Positions 50,488 through 58,188 of a stretch of 58,188 bases of DNA are shown here, in pieces (position 1 is the stretch's first letter; each line of letters opens with the position of its first letter). Source of the stretch: Caballeronia sp. SEWSISQ10-4 2 (GTDB lineage: Bacteria; Pseudomonadota; Gammaproteobacteria; Burkholderiales; Burkholderiaceae); assembly GCF_030464885.1 (NCBI RefSeq), contig NZ_JALPRJ010000055.1, forward strand, positions 1 through 58,188, read 5' to 3'. A program made the position numbers and the translations under genes. Below the pieces are notes generated by a model. That model was not told where the DNA came from. It saw nothing but the letters and a program-made list of their open reading frames with translations, and did no database searches.

Positions 50488-51429
50488 ATGAAAAATCCAC
50501 AACTGGAAACACCGGTCGTCGAACGTGTGGAAGCTGCCGGTCAGGCTCCTTGCGAAGTAGGCGAAAGTCCCGTCTGGCGGGAAGCGGAACAGGCCCTGTA
50601 CTGGGTCGATATCCCCGCGCGCACGATCGCCCGCCTGGAGACCGGAACGGGCAAGCGAACTGACTGGCTCCTGCCCGAAAAAGTGGCCTGCATCACCTTC
50701 GACCGGAACGGCACGGTGCTCGCGGGATGCGAGACCGGGCTCTTTGCGGTGACCTTATTGAACACGAGCGCGAACACGAGCGCGAACACGAGCGCGGCGA
50801 GCGTACGCAAGCTCGCAGCGCCAGCGTTTCCGCTGCCGGGCATGCGCTTCAACGACGGCCGCTGCGATCGCCAGGGCCGCTTCTGGGCCGGCACGATGGT
50901 GCAGGACATGGCGGCGGCCAACCCGGCGGGTGCGTTGTATCGATACAACGCCGAAGGCACGCTTTCCGCGCCCATCGTCAATGAGCTGATTGTGCAGAAC
51001 GGGCTCGCGTGGTCGCCTCAAGGCACGACGATGTACCTCTCGGACTCACACCCGTCGCGCAGGCTTGTCTGGGCTTTCGACTACGACGCCGATACCGGCG
51101 AACCCCGCAACCGCCGCGTCTTCGCCGACCTGAATCGCTTCGCCGGCCGCCCGGACGGCGCTGCTGTTGACGCAGACGGATGCTACTGGACCTGTGCCAA
51201 CGACGCCGGTTTGCTGCTACGCTTCACTCCCGAAGGCGAGTTGGACCGGACCATCGCGCTGCCAGTCACGAAACCGTCGATGTGCACGTTCGGCGGTCGT
51301 GAACTCGACACGCTCTTTGTCACATCGATTCGTCCGGCGAACGGAGCGAACGAACACGACGGTCACCTGCTCTCGGTTCGTCCGGGTGTAAGCGGCGCAC
51401 CGGAATGCAGTTACGCGGGCGTGCTATAG
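50488..51429 (+). CDS. SMP-30/gluconolactonase family lactonase
   Basis: A 313-residue six-bladed beta-propeller. The metal site is indicated by CEVGESPVWREAEQALYWVD near residues 22-41 (Glu), MRFNDGRCDRQGRFWAGTM near 118-136 (Asn, Asp) and LAWSPQGTTMYLSDSHPSRR near 171-190 (Asp). It should open a sugar lactone to the acid in the cytoplasm. An NTSA unit is repeated three times at residues 92-103, encoded by three identical 12-base repeats. The ATG at 50488 is preferred over one 14 codons upstream. It forms a likely operon with the MFS gene. Confidence 0.88.
   Translation: MKNPQLETPVVERVEAAGQAPCEVGESPVWREAEQALYWVDIPARTIARLETGTGKRTDWLLPEKVACITFDRNGTVLAGCETGLFAVTLLNTSANTSANTSAASVRKLAAPAFPLPGMRFNDGRCDRQGRFWAGTMVQDMAAANPAGALYRYNAEGTLSAPIVNELIVQNGLAWSPQGTTMYLSDSHPSRRLVWAFDYDADTGEPRNRRVFADLNRFAGRPDGAAVDADGCYWTCANDAGLLLRFTPEGELDRTIALPVTKPSMCTFGGRELDTLFVTSIRPANGANEHDGHLLSVRPGVSGAPECSYAGVL
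50761..50796 (+). repeat. Three perfect 12-bp tandem repeats inside the lactonase gene
   Basis: AACACGAGCGCG three times in a row, in frame, encoding NTSA repeats. A slippage-prone tract whose copy number could vary by four residues at a time. Confidence 0.85.
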
Positions 51430-51584
51430 GGATTACCAATGATTCGACAAGCGGCCTGGGAAGAACCGCTTAGGGCTTGGCCTGGACCTGAAACATCGGA
51501 ACACGATTTGTCGTTACGTTAGCAAGAAAAACCCGCGACGTTGCTGGCCGCGTCGCAATCATTGATACAACAAGAGGAGAAACC

Positions 51585-52790
51585 ATGCAGTCACGTCACG
51601 CCAAGAAAGCCGTATTAATCAGCCTTGCCACCCTCGCCTCGCCGGTCTTCGCTCAAAGCAGCGTGACGTTGTACGGCATTGTCGACGACTCGATTGCTTA
51701 TCAAAGCAGCCAGACGTCGCTCGGCTCGACCAAAGGCGGTCGCTCCAACATAAAAATGGCTTCGGGAATCTGGGCCGGAAGCCGCTTCGGCCTCAAGGGC
51801 GCGGAAGATCTGGGCGGCGGCACAAAGGCCATCTTCCAGCTCGAATCGGGCTTTAACATAGCAACCGGCGGCCAGCAATATACGAACGCCATGTTCGGCC
51901 GGCAGGCATGGGTCGGCATGACCAACCCGACCTACGGTACGTTCACCGCGGGCCGGCAATACACGTCCTACTACTCGCTGCTGTCGCCTTATAGCCCGAC
52001 GACCTGGCTCACCGGCGCCTACGGCGCGCATCCGGGCGATCTCGACGGACTGGACACGATCTATCGCGCCAACAATTCGCTCGTGTACACGTCGCCGAAG
52101 ATGTATGGAGTCACCGTCAGCGGTTCCTATTCGTTTGCCGGCGTTCCGGGCAGCGTGAACCAGGGCTCGACATGGAGCGGCGCGGTCCAGTACATCAATG
52201 GCCCGTTCGGGATCGCTGCGGGTATCACCCGGATCAACAACTCGACGCCGGGCGGCGGCGCTTTCGGCGCGGATTCCACCACGACTTCCGGCGGCCAGTC
52301 GGGCGTGTCCGCGATCACAAACGGTTATCAGACCGCTCAGGCTCAGCAGCGGATTGCAGTGGCCGGCGGTTATGCGTTTACGCCGACGCTGGATATCTCC
52401 TTCTCTTATTCCAACGTGCAGTACATCCCCGGCATCAACTCGAGCTTCAGGACAACGGAGATCTTCAATACGGGCGGCACCGTCCTGCACTGGAAGGCAT
52501 TGCCGCTGGTCGACCTCGCGGCGGGCTACAGCTATACGCGTGCGACGAAAGCCAACGGCATCACGAGTTCGGCGCAGTATCAGCAGTTCAACCTGTCTGA
52601 ATACTATTCGCTCTCGAAACGCACCGGCCTTTATGCATTGCAGGCTTATCAGCGCGCGAACGGTAAAACGCTCGGGACCACAGGCAGCATCATCAACGCG
52701 ACCTCGAGTATTGGCGATGGTTTTCAAACCGCCCCGTCGTCCTCTCCCAGCCAGTTTGCCGCTGGCGTAGGCATCATCCACCGGTTCTGA
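51585..52790 (+). CDS. Outer-membrane porin (Gram-negative porin, Burkholderia type)
   Basis: A 401-residue trimeric porin. The signal peptide (KKAVLISLATLASPVFA) ends near residue 23; the mature protein starts QSSVTLYGIVDDSIAYQSSQ, the universal opening of beta-proteobacterial porins. SRFGLKGAEDLGGGTKAIFQ near 65-84 and FGRQAWVGM near 105 are conserved, and the protein ends in Phe (VGIIHRF), the outer-membrane barrel signature. AAGAGGAGAAACC precedes the start. It lies 155 bases after the lactonase and may provide outer-membrane entry for the same compound. Confidence 0.95.
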   Translation: MQSRHAKKAVLISLATLASPVFAQSSVTLYGIVDDSIAYQSSQTSLGSTKGGRSNIKMASGIWAGSRFGLKGAEDLGGGTKAIFQLESGFNIATGGQQYTNAMFGRQAWVGMTNPTYGTFTAGRQYTSYYSLLSPYSPTTWLTGAYGAHPGDLDGLDTIYRANNSLVYTSPKMYGVTVSGSYSFAGVPGSVNQGSTWSGAVQYINGPFGIAAGITRINNSTPGGGAFGADSTTTSGGQSGVSAITNGYQTAQAQQRIAVAGGYAFTPTLDISFSYSNVQYIPGINSSFRTTEIFNTGGTVLHWKALPLVDLAAGYSYTRATKANGITSSAQYQQFNLSEYYSLSKRTGLYALQAYQRANGKTLGTTGSIINATSSIGDGFQTAPSSSPSQFAAGVGIIHRF

Positions 52791-52814
52791 TCTGACCTGA
52801 TCCGATTCCGGCCG

Positions 52815-52844
52815 CGCGGCGCGCTGCTTATGCAGTGCGCCGCG
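52815..52844. terminator. Strong hairpin between convergent genes (bidirectional terminator)
   Basis: GCGGCGCGCTGC at 52816-52827 pairs with GCAGTGCGCCGC at 52832-52843 through a TTAT loop, with one G-T pair, extendable by one C-G pair. It lies between the porin and the convergent O-methyltransferase. No T-run follows. Confidence 0.65.
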
Positions 52845-52868
52845 TCCGGACGATGCCTGGTATCAGTA

Positions 52869-53534
52869 TCAGGAGACAACCGATATCGAGAACCCGTCCC
52901 ATCCCTTACTTCCCACTGTCTGGACCGCTGTCGTGGTCAGCCGGGAATCCGCCGCGAGCAACTCCAGGAAGCTACGGACGCCCAGTACATCCGGGTCGTT
53001 GTTTTTCTCATCGGCAACCCGCCCGCTGCGCACAACGTTGTCGCCGACGATCACCGTCCCAGGCCGCGACAACTTGACCGACAGCCTCAAATAATCCGGA
53101 TTGCTCTCTTTGTCCGCATCGATAAATACAAGATCGAATGGTTCGACCTTGTCGTCAATCAACCGCTCCAGCGACCAGACTGCCGGTCCGACCACAACGG
53201 TCACCACACTCGACAACCCTGCCGTCTCAATGTTTTTCCGCGCGATCTCCGCATGGACTTGATTCACTTCCATCGAGACAAGCGTGCCGTCGGCGGGCAA
53301 AGCACGTGCTAACCAGATCGTGCTATATCCGCCCAGGGTACCGATCTCGAGAATGCGGCGAGCACCTTTGATCTTCGCCAGCAGATGAAGGAACTTGCCC
53401 TGGTTCGGCGCGACGTTAATAGCACGCAGGCCGGACTCGGCACTCGTCTTTAACGTGGCGTCGAGCGCCGGGTCGGAAGGGACAAGCACACGGGCAAAAT
53501 ATTCGTCGACAGCGCTCCATTGTTCCTGGCTCAT
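52869..53534 (-). CDS. SAM-dependent O-methyltransferase (family 3)
   Basis: A 221-residue class I methyltransferase of the catechol/caffeoyl-CoA type. The SAM motif ILEIGTLGGYSTIWLARALP is at residues 61-80; EVNQVHAEIARKNIE near 88-102 holds the SAM-ribose acid; the metal-binding FIDADKESNPDYL is near 136-148 with GDNVVRSG near 158-165. It should methylate a hydroxyl, often on a catechol-like or polyketide substrate. It stands alone, convergent with the porin. Confidence 0.9.
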   Translation of the reverse strand: MSQEQWSAVDEYFARVLVPSDPALDATLKTSAESGLRAINVAPNQGKFLHLLAKIKGARRILEIGTLGGYSTIWLARALPADGTLVSMEVNQVHAEIARKNIETAGLSSVVTVVVGPAVWSLERLIDDKVEPFDLVFIDADKESNPDYLRLSVKLSRPGTVIVGDNVVRSGRVADEKNNDPDVLGVRSFLELLAADSRLTTTAVQTVGSKGWDGFSISVVS

Positions 53535-54019
53535 TACGGTGCTCTCCTATTCCATATGAATTGGCAAAATTAAGTGTCGGTTACTGCGCCTTCGAAATTC
53601 TATGGGATGCCGGAGCCGGACTGCACTAACGGCTAGCAGCTTGGTCCACCATATTATCTTCGGCCGGAAAATAGCCCTGATGGGCTCACGTCCACGGTTT
53701 ATCCGCTGCAGCGTCGAGCGTTTATCCATGCTGCGACGCAAAACCGGCACGCGCATTCCGACTCCGCATTGACCCACCAAGCGGGGTTGTCCCGAACTCA
53801 CCAAGCCAATCCGCGAATAGCGCTTAGCGTTTCTCCTTGGCGTTTGACGCGTCACAAAACCATCATTGCCTTGTCTTCTTGTCCACCCGGCTTACGCCAA
53901 AGCCGGCGCCAGGCAAACATCATATTTATTAGGGCAACCGACACATTTACCGGGATAATTGGCATCAGAAAAAAGCCAGCCGCGCCGATAACCAAGTACC
54001 TACCTATATTGCGCATTCC
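53535..54019. other. Intergenic gap, no gene seen
   Basis: 485 bases between the divergent O-methyltransferase and GGDEF-EAL genes. Base composition falls toward A/T around 53920-54010 near the GGDEF-EAL start. No convincing small gene, RNA or strong repeat was found. Confidence 0.5.
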
Positions 54020-55921
54020 ATGGCGTTCAGTGAACCGAGGTCGCCATTTTTTAAATGGCTAGTGGGGTCCGCTCAAGACCTGAGCGCCGATAATCGACAA
54101 GTATTGCTGTCCAATCTGTTCACCAGGACGGCCTCGATCGCCCTCGCGTCGATCTGCGAGATCAGCGTTTGCGTGACCGCTTATTATCTGTATCCGAACA
54201 TCGGTTACGCGTTATGGACCCTCGCCGTAATCGCGCTCCTGATGGTGCGCCTGTCCCTGATCGCTCTATGTTGCAAGCTGAGCGCGCGCAACGAACCCAC
54301 GCCAACCTCGCTTTTCCTGCTTGCCAGCATCCTCTGGAGCGCGCTTCTAGGACTCGGCAGCCTGCTGTGCAATATCAGCGGTGACCAGACTCTGTTCCTG
54401 CTGGGCAACGTATGCGCCGTTGGGGTTGTCGGCGGGTTGGCCGGTCGTAACGCGGGCACACCGCGCCTCGTCCTGATTCAGATCTCGATCATCTTTACGC
54501 TGCTGGGAATCGGCGCCGCGCTGTCTCCGGGTTCGGGGAAAATCGTCCTGCTGTTCCAGGCGCCGTTTTGCGCTGCCGGTTTTTTTACTGTCGCCATTCG
54601 CAGCAACAAGGACACCGTCGCCCTGCTGCTGGCTCAGGAAACCAGTAATCGCCTGGCTCGTCACGACAGTCTCACGGGCCTGCCGAACCGCGCACGGATC
54701 AGCGAACTCCTGCTAAATCGCACCGATGCAGAGCCGGCGCAAAAGTCCGGATCCTTTGCAGTTCTGCTCATCGACCTTGACGGTTTCAAGGCGATCAACG
54801 ACAGCCTCGGACATGCAGCCGGCGACCTGGTGCTTCAGGAATCCGCTAAACGCTTAAGGGCAGTCTTGCGCAAAGGCGACATTGTCGGACGCCTGGCCGG
54901 CGATGAATTCGTCGCTATATTCGATGAAACCTCCATAAGCGAAGAGGTCCGGCTGCTAGCGGACCAGATCGTGAAAACCCTGGCACGCCCGTTCGTGCTT
55001 AACGAGGCGCTCGTGCGTATTGGCGCAAGCGTGGGCATTTCGCAGTATCCCGAGCATGGGGAAACGGGACCACAGCTCTTGATATGCGCCGACCGCGCCT
55101 TGTATGCGGTCAAGCGCAGCGGCAAGAGCGCCTTTGCAGTGTTCGATGCCAAAGCGCACGCCTCCGACGACAGCCTGAGCCTGCTGAGAAGCGACCTCGA
55201 AGGCGCGCTTCAATCGTTTGGCAACGGCCTGCGGATGGAGTACCAGCCGATCGTCAATCTATCCAGCGGTCTCGTCACGGGGCGCGAAGCACTGGTCCGC
55301 TGGAGCCATCCCGCAAGAGGCGAGCTGCCGCCCACGACCTTCGTTCCCATTGCAGAACGCACGGGGCTGATCCTTCCGCTAGGGGAATGGGTTCTTCGGC
55401 GTGCCTGCGCGGAAGCGGCCCGTTGGCGCGAGCCGGTAGTCGTTGCGGTGAACGTGTCGCCCGTGCAATTGCGCGAAGAATCGTTCGCCGGCCTGGTGGC
55501 CGCAGTCCTGCAGGATTCCCGCTTGCCGCCTTCGCGTTTGAACATCGAGGTCACGGAAACTGTGTTCATGAGCGACGATGGCCCGACCCGGTGCAATGTG
55601 GAAAAACTGCGCGCAATGGGTATCGGACTGGCGCTCGATGATTTCGGAACGGGCTTTTCAACGCTGTCGAACCTGTGCCGCTTTTCGTTCGATACGCTGA
55701 AGATCGATAGCTCCTTTGTCCGGGAAGCGGCGCATCGGCGAGAGTCCGCAGCGGTGATTCGCGGGATCGTGGCGCTGGCCCACGAACTGGGGATCCCGAC
55801 CACGGCGGAAGGCATCGAAACGCAGGAGCAACTGACCTTTGTCCGGGCGTGCGGATGTACGAGCGCGCAGGGCTTTTTCCTCGGGCGGTCGGAACGCGCG
55901 GAATGCATTTCACAGACTTGA
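54020..55921 (+). CDS. Membrane-anchored GGDEF-EAL protein (c-di-GMP turnover)
   Basis: A 633-residue bifunctional signalling protein. Residues 35-195 hold about six membrane helices as a sensory module. The diguanylate cyclase domain starts at RLARHDSLTGLPNRARISEL (211-230), with active site AGDEF at 293-297 and the inhibitory site R284-KG-D287 five residues before it. The phosphodiesterase domain carries EAL at 423-425 (GREALVRW), NVSPVQL, VTETVFM and DDFGTGFSTL, so the metal-binding residues look intact. Both activities may therefore be present, with net direction set by the membrane sensor. It has no operon partner. Confidence 0.93.
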   Translation: MAFSEPRSPFFKWLVGSAQDLSADNRQVLLSNLFTRTASIALASICEISVCVTAYYLYPNIGYALWTLAVIALLMVRLSLIALCCKLSARNEPTPTSLFLLASILWSALLGLGSLLCNISGDQTLFLLGNVCAVGVVGGLAGRNAGTPRLVLIQISIIFTLLGIGAALSPGSGKIVLLFQAPFCAAGFFTVAIRSNKDTVALLLAQETSNRLARHDSLTGLPNRARISELLLNRTDAEPAQKSGSFAVLLIDLDGFKAINDSLGHAAGDLVLQESAKRLRAVLRKGDIVGRLAGDEFVAIFDETSISEEVRLLADQIVKTLARPFVLNEALVRIGASVGISQYPEHGETGPQLLICADRALYAVKRSGKSAFAVFDAKAHASDDSLSLLRSDLEGALQSFGNGLRMEYQPIVNLSSGLVTGREALVRWSHPARGELPPTTFVPIAERTGLILPLGEWVLRRACAEAARWREPVVVAVNVSPVQLREESFAGLVAAVLQDSRLPPSRLNIEVTETVFMSDDGPTRCNVEKLRAMGIGLALDDFGTGFSTLSNLCRFSFDTLKIDSSFVREAAHRRESAAVIRGIVALAHELGIPTTAEGIETQEQLTFVRACGCTSAQGFFLGRSERAECISQT

Positions 55922-55954
55922 GAGGTCGGCCGGGCGGGCGTTACGGGTATTTTG

Positions 55955-55990
55955 GGCGATGCGCCGACTGATTTCTGCCGGCACATCGCC
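55955..55990 (+). terminator. Hairpin after the GGDEF-EAL gene
   Basis: GGCGATG at 55955-55961 pairs with CATCGCC at 55984-55990, with a further GCCG/CGGC pairing inside after one mismatch. It lies 33 bases past the stop. An A-run, not a T-run, follows on this strand, so it may act on the opposite strand or as a stabilising stem. Confidence 0.5.
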
Positions 55991-56072
55991 TAAAAAAATT
56001 TGCCGATGTTCGCTCGTTTACGATAACTTATGCTCGTTTATGCACGATTCATTCTTGACGGAGATCGACGTA

Positions 56073-56876
56073 ATGCAAAGAACGCGGCGTGACGCGGTGG
56101 ACGGGCTGCTGCCCGACGAGCGCGCAAAGCTGATACTCGACCGGCTACGCACGCACGGCCGCGTGCTGGCCACCGAGCTCGCACTCGAATTCAACACCTC
56201 CGAACACACGGTTCGCCGTCATCTGCGCGATCTGGCCGACGCTGGTCATTGCAAGCGCGTGTATGGCGGCGCGCTGCTGACCTCGCCCGCTGCGCAGGCC
56301 GGGTCGACGCGCATGCGTCAAGCTGCCGATCGAAAAGCGCGGTTGGCTGTCGCGGCGGCGTCCATCGTCCGGCCGCGGCAGATCATCCTGCTCGATGCCG
56401 GATCGACCAATGTCGCTATCGCTGCGGCGCTTCCGGATAACGCGGACCTCACCATCGTGACGAATTCCCCGGATGCCTGCTCGCGTTTGCTGGATCGCCC
56501 CGGTTTCGAAGTCATCCTGATTGGCGGACGGATGAGTCCGCGCGGGGCGGGATCGCTGGGATCCACCGCGCTTTTGCAGGTTCAGCAGATCAGGGCCGAC
56601 CTGTGTTTCCTCGGCGCTTGCGCCATCGATCCGGCCGAGGGAGTGGCTGCGTTCGAGGCAGAGGAAGCCGAGCTTAAACGCGCGATGGTCAAATCAAGCG
56701 GCCAGATCGCCATTGCGATGACGTCTGAAAAGCTGATGACCGCAGCACCGTTTTTTGTCGTGGCGGCGTCCGGCATTGAGCACCTGATCGTGGAAACAGA
56801 TGTGCTGGCGCAACGGCTAGGCGAGTTCGAAAAAATCTGCGGCAATGTAATCGTGGCTCGGGGGGGTCGATCATGA
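56073..56876 (+). CDS. DeoR-family transcriptional regulator
   Basis: A 267-residue DeoR/GlpR-type regulator. The N-terminal winged helix covers about residues 16-70 (ILDRLRTHGRVLATELALEF, then NTSEHTVRRHLRDL and VYGGALL); the sugar-phosphate-binding domain follows, with LLDAGSTNVAIAAALP near 107-122 and IGGRMSPRGAGSLG near 151-164. GACGGAGATCG precedes the ATG at 56073; a frame open further upstream lacks similarity. It overlaps the MFS gene by ATGA, so the two are translated together. It probably represses this operon until a phosphorylated sugar appears. Confidence 0.9.
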   Translation: MQRTRRDAVDGLLPDERAKLILDRLRTHGRVLATELALEFNTSEHTVRRHLRDLADAGHCKRVYGGALLTSPAAQAGSTRMRQAADRKARLAVAAASIVRPRQIILLDAGSTNVAIAAALPDNADLTIVTNSPDACSRLLDRPGFEVILIGGRMSPRGAGSLGSTALLQVQQIRADLCFLGACAIDPAEGVAAFEAEEAELKRAMVKSSGQIAIAMTSEKLMTAAPFFVVAASGIEHLIVETDVLAQRLGEFEKICGNVIVARGGRS

Positions 56877-58024
56877 AACCTGTCGCCGAACGAATCGCAA
56901 CAACGGCGGTGTTTCTCGCTAACGGCTTGGGCATCGGCGCGTGGGCTGTCGAAGTTCCACGGATCAAGGAAGCCTTGTCGCTAAGCAACACATCGCTGGG
57001 GATCGCGCTGTTCGCTTTTGCCTTGGGCGCGATCGTCGCCATGCCGCTTGCCGGCCGGCTAGCGCCACGCTTCGGAAGCGGACGCGTGACCGCAATCCTG
57101 GGCATTGCATTCGTCATCGCTTTGCCCTTGCCTGCGCTGGTCCCGAACTTCGCCTTGTTATGCGCCGTGCTCTTTGCGTTGGGAGCTGCAAATGGCGCGC
57201 TGGATGTATCGATGAACGGACACGCCAGCGCGATCGAAGGCGAATGGAAGGCGCCGATCATGTCGTCGTTTCACGCTGCGTGGAGCATGGGCGGTCTGCT
57301 GGGTGCTGCGTCGGGCGCGGCGCTTCAGGCCAACGGCATCGGCACGATGGGCGGGCTACTCATCCCGGACTTGGTGATAGGCGCGCTCATTGTGACAAGC
57401 GCTTTGCTGGCACTGCGGGATATCGGGCCACGTGCTTTGGCATCGGCTAGCGGTTTTGCATTGCCTGGCGCGGGCGTGGTGAAACTCGCTGCCTTGGCAT
57501 TTCTTTGCATGCTGGTCGAAGGTGCGGTGGCGGACTGGAGCGCGGTGTTCCTGCGCTCTGCGCTCGACACGCAAGCCAGCGCAGCGGCACTAGGTTATTC
57601 GTCGTTTGCATTCGCGATGGCGGCGTGCCGCGTGGTCGGCGACGTATCGGTTCGACGCTTGGGATCGAGCGTAGTGGTGGCAACCGGAGGGTTTATCGCC
57701 GCGCTTGGATTGGCGCTGGTGCTGGGTTATCCAAACGTGGTCACTGCTTGCGTGGGTTTTGCGCTTGTGGGGATCGGCTTGGCGAACATCGTCCCTGTGA
57801 TCTTTAGCGCGGCGGGCCGCTCGACCACGACGCCGGCTGTCGGTGTTTCGATGGCCGCCACGGCGGGTTATGCCGGTTTTCTCGTGGGTCCACCGCTGAT
57901 TGGGTTGGGCGCGGGCTTTATGGGTTTGCGGCTTGCCTTATGTGCGCTGTTGTTGGCCGCGATGATCGTTTGCCTTGTGGGCGGCAAAGCCGTGAGCAAA
58001 GCGGGTGTCGAACAGGCGCTTTAG
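56873..58024 (+). CDS. MFS transporter (YbjJ-like)
   Basis: A 383-residue, roughly 12-helix MFS protein of the YbjJ/FucP-like group. It begins RIATTAVFLANGLGIGAWAV and has GALDVSMNGHASAIEGEWKA then PIMSSFHAAWSMGGLLGA near residues 108-145, a motif of this subgroup, and RLAPRFGSGRV near 62-72 as the cytoplasmic loop. Its ATG overlaps the DeoR stop by four bases. The pairing with a sugar-phosphate-type repressor resembles the E. coli ybjK-ybjJ arrangement, but cargo and direction of transport are unknown. Confidence 0.88.
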   Translation: MKPVAERIATTAVFLANGLGIGAWAVEVPRIKEALSLSNTSLGIALFAFALGAIVAMPLAGRLAPRFGSGRVTAILGIAFVIALPLPALVPNFALLCAVLFALGAANGALDVSMNGHASAIEGEWKAPIMSSFHAAWSMGGLLGAASGAALQANGIGTMGGLLIPDLVIGALIVTSALLALRDIGPRALASASGFALPGAGVVKLAALAFLCMLVEGAVADWSAVFLRSALDTQASAAALGYSSFAFAMAACRVVGDVSVRRLGSSVVVATGGFIAALGLALVLGYPNVVTACVGFALVGIGLANIVPVIFSAAGRSTTTPAVGVSMAATAGYAGFLVGPPLIGLGAGFMGLRLALCALLLAAMIVCLVGGKAVSKAGVEQAL

Positions 58025-58188
58025 AGGTTTGGTTCGCTCGCGCCGGTGGACGGGTTTTTCGTTCGCACTCGGGGTTGGTTTGGGTCTGTCGGTGCTAGTG
58101 GGACTGGGTCGGTGCCGGGTTGCTGCTGCTTAGCAGGCTGCGGAAATACAGGCCGACTTTACTGAGCCATGAGCTTGATCAGAATTTT
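58025..58188. other. Window end, no feature seen
   Basis: The last 164 bases are G/T-rich at first and show no coding signal or clear repeat. A neighbouring gene may begin or end outside the window. Confidence 0.4.

Noticed and set aside
49211..50512. A 433-codon minus-strand open frame
   Set aside because: Antisense of the MFS permease; charged, repetitive composition with no domain. The membrane protein on the other strand is clear.
51615..52781. A 388-codon minus-strand open frame
   Set aside because: Antisense of a full-length porin with signal peptide and terminal Phe.
1..58188. CRISPR array, tRNA, rRNA or replication origin
   Set aside because: No regularly spaced direct repeats, cloverleaf-like sequence, ribosomal sequence or iteron cluster was recognised while reading; a dedicated scan was not possible.

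Overview
The base composition (high GC), the gene repertoire (Burkholderia-type porin, LysR-rich catabolic clusters, Liv and Pot ABC transporters, DUF1028 and RidA proteins) and the dense array of peripheral catabolism suggest a beta-proteobacterium of the Paraburkholderia/Caballeronia/Burkholderia group, probably an accessory part of a secondary chromosome or megaplasmid. No rRNA, tRNA, CRISPR array, ribosomal or replication gene was seen. Family assignments come from reading the proteins and remembered family features; no database search was run.

Layout. (1) 102-10947: two oxidative modules around one LysR regulator. Leftward: HpaB/HpaC-type two-component flavin monooxygenase, RidA and a DUF1028 protein. 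Rightward: a Rieske oxygenase, a complete polyamine-type ABC importer and a phytanoyl-CoA-type Fe/2OG dioxygenase. Similar A/T-rich dyads lie on both sides of the regulator. (2) 10948-14095: a disordered patch with a tyrosine-recombinase tail between inverted repeats, two orphan hypothetical genes, a RidA-fold lipoprotein and copies of a dispersed repeat. (3) 14096-21417: a family-3 solute-binding protein, a second-type argininosuccinate synthase, and an operon of branched-chain-type binding protein, D-amino acid dehydrogenase and asparaginase, divergent from a GlxA/AraC regulator. (4) 21418-26298: a gap with a long inverted repeat, a hypothetical lipoprotein, etfAB, and a split ThDP-dependent decarboxylase. 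(5) 26429-31278: a PAS-AraC regulator and an operon of 1-pyrroline-5-carboxylate-type dehydrogenase, aminotransferase and FAD amine oxidase.

(6) 31571-39657: a LysR-led operon of hotdog hydratase, acyl-CoA dehydrogenase, class III CoA-transferase, MmgE/PrpD protein, CitE-type lyase and aldehyde dehydrogenase. Its chemistry fits activation of a branched C5 dicarboxylate, conversion through mesaconyl- or itaconyl-CoA to citramalyl-CoA, and cleavage to acetyl-CoA and pyruvate. (7) 39784-46466: a VOC protein, an NAD(P)H quinone-type reductase and a five-gene Liv ABC importer. (8) 46894-52790: a thioesterase, a panB copy, then an MFS permease, an SMP-30 lactonase and a porin, a plausible sugar-acid uptake set. 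(9) 52869-58024: an O-methyltransferase, a GGDEF-EAL membrane protein with both motifs intact, and a DeoR-MFS pair.

The window reads as a string of uptake-plus-oxidation cassettes, most with a LysR, AraC or DeoR regulator at their edge. The best candidates for an undescribed system are the LysR-centred double module at 102-10947 and the split ThDP decarboxylase with its neighbouring amine-oxidation operon. The substrate of each is unknown.
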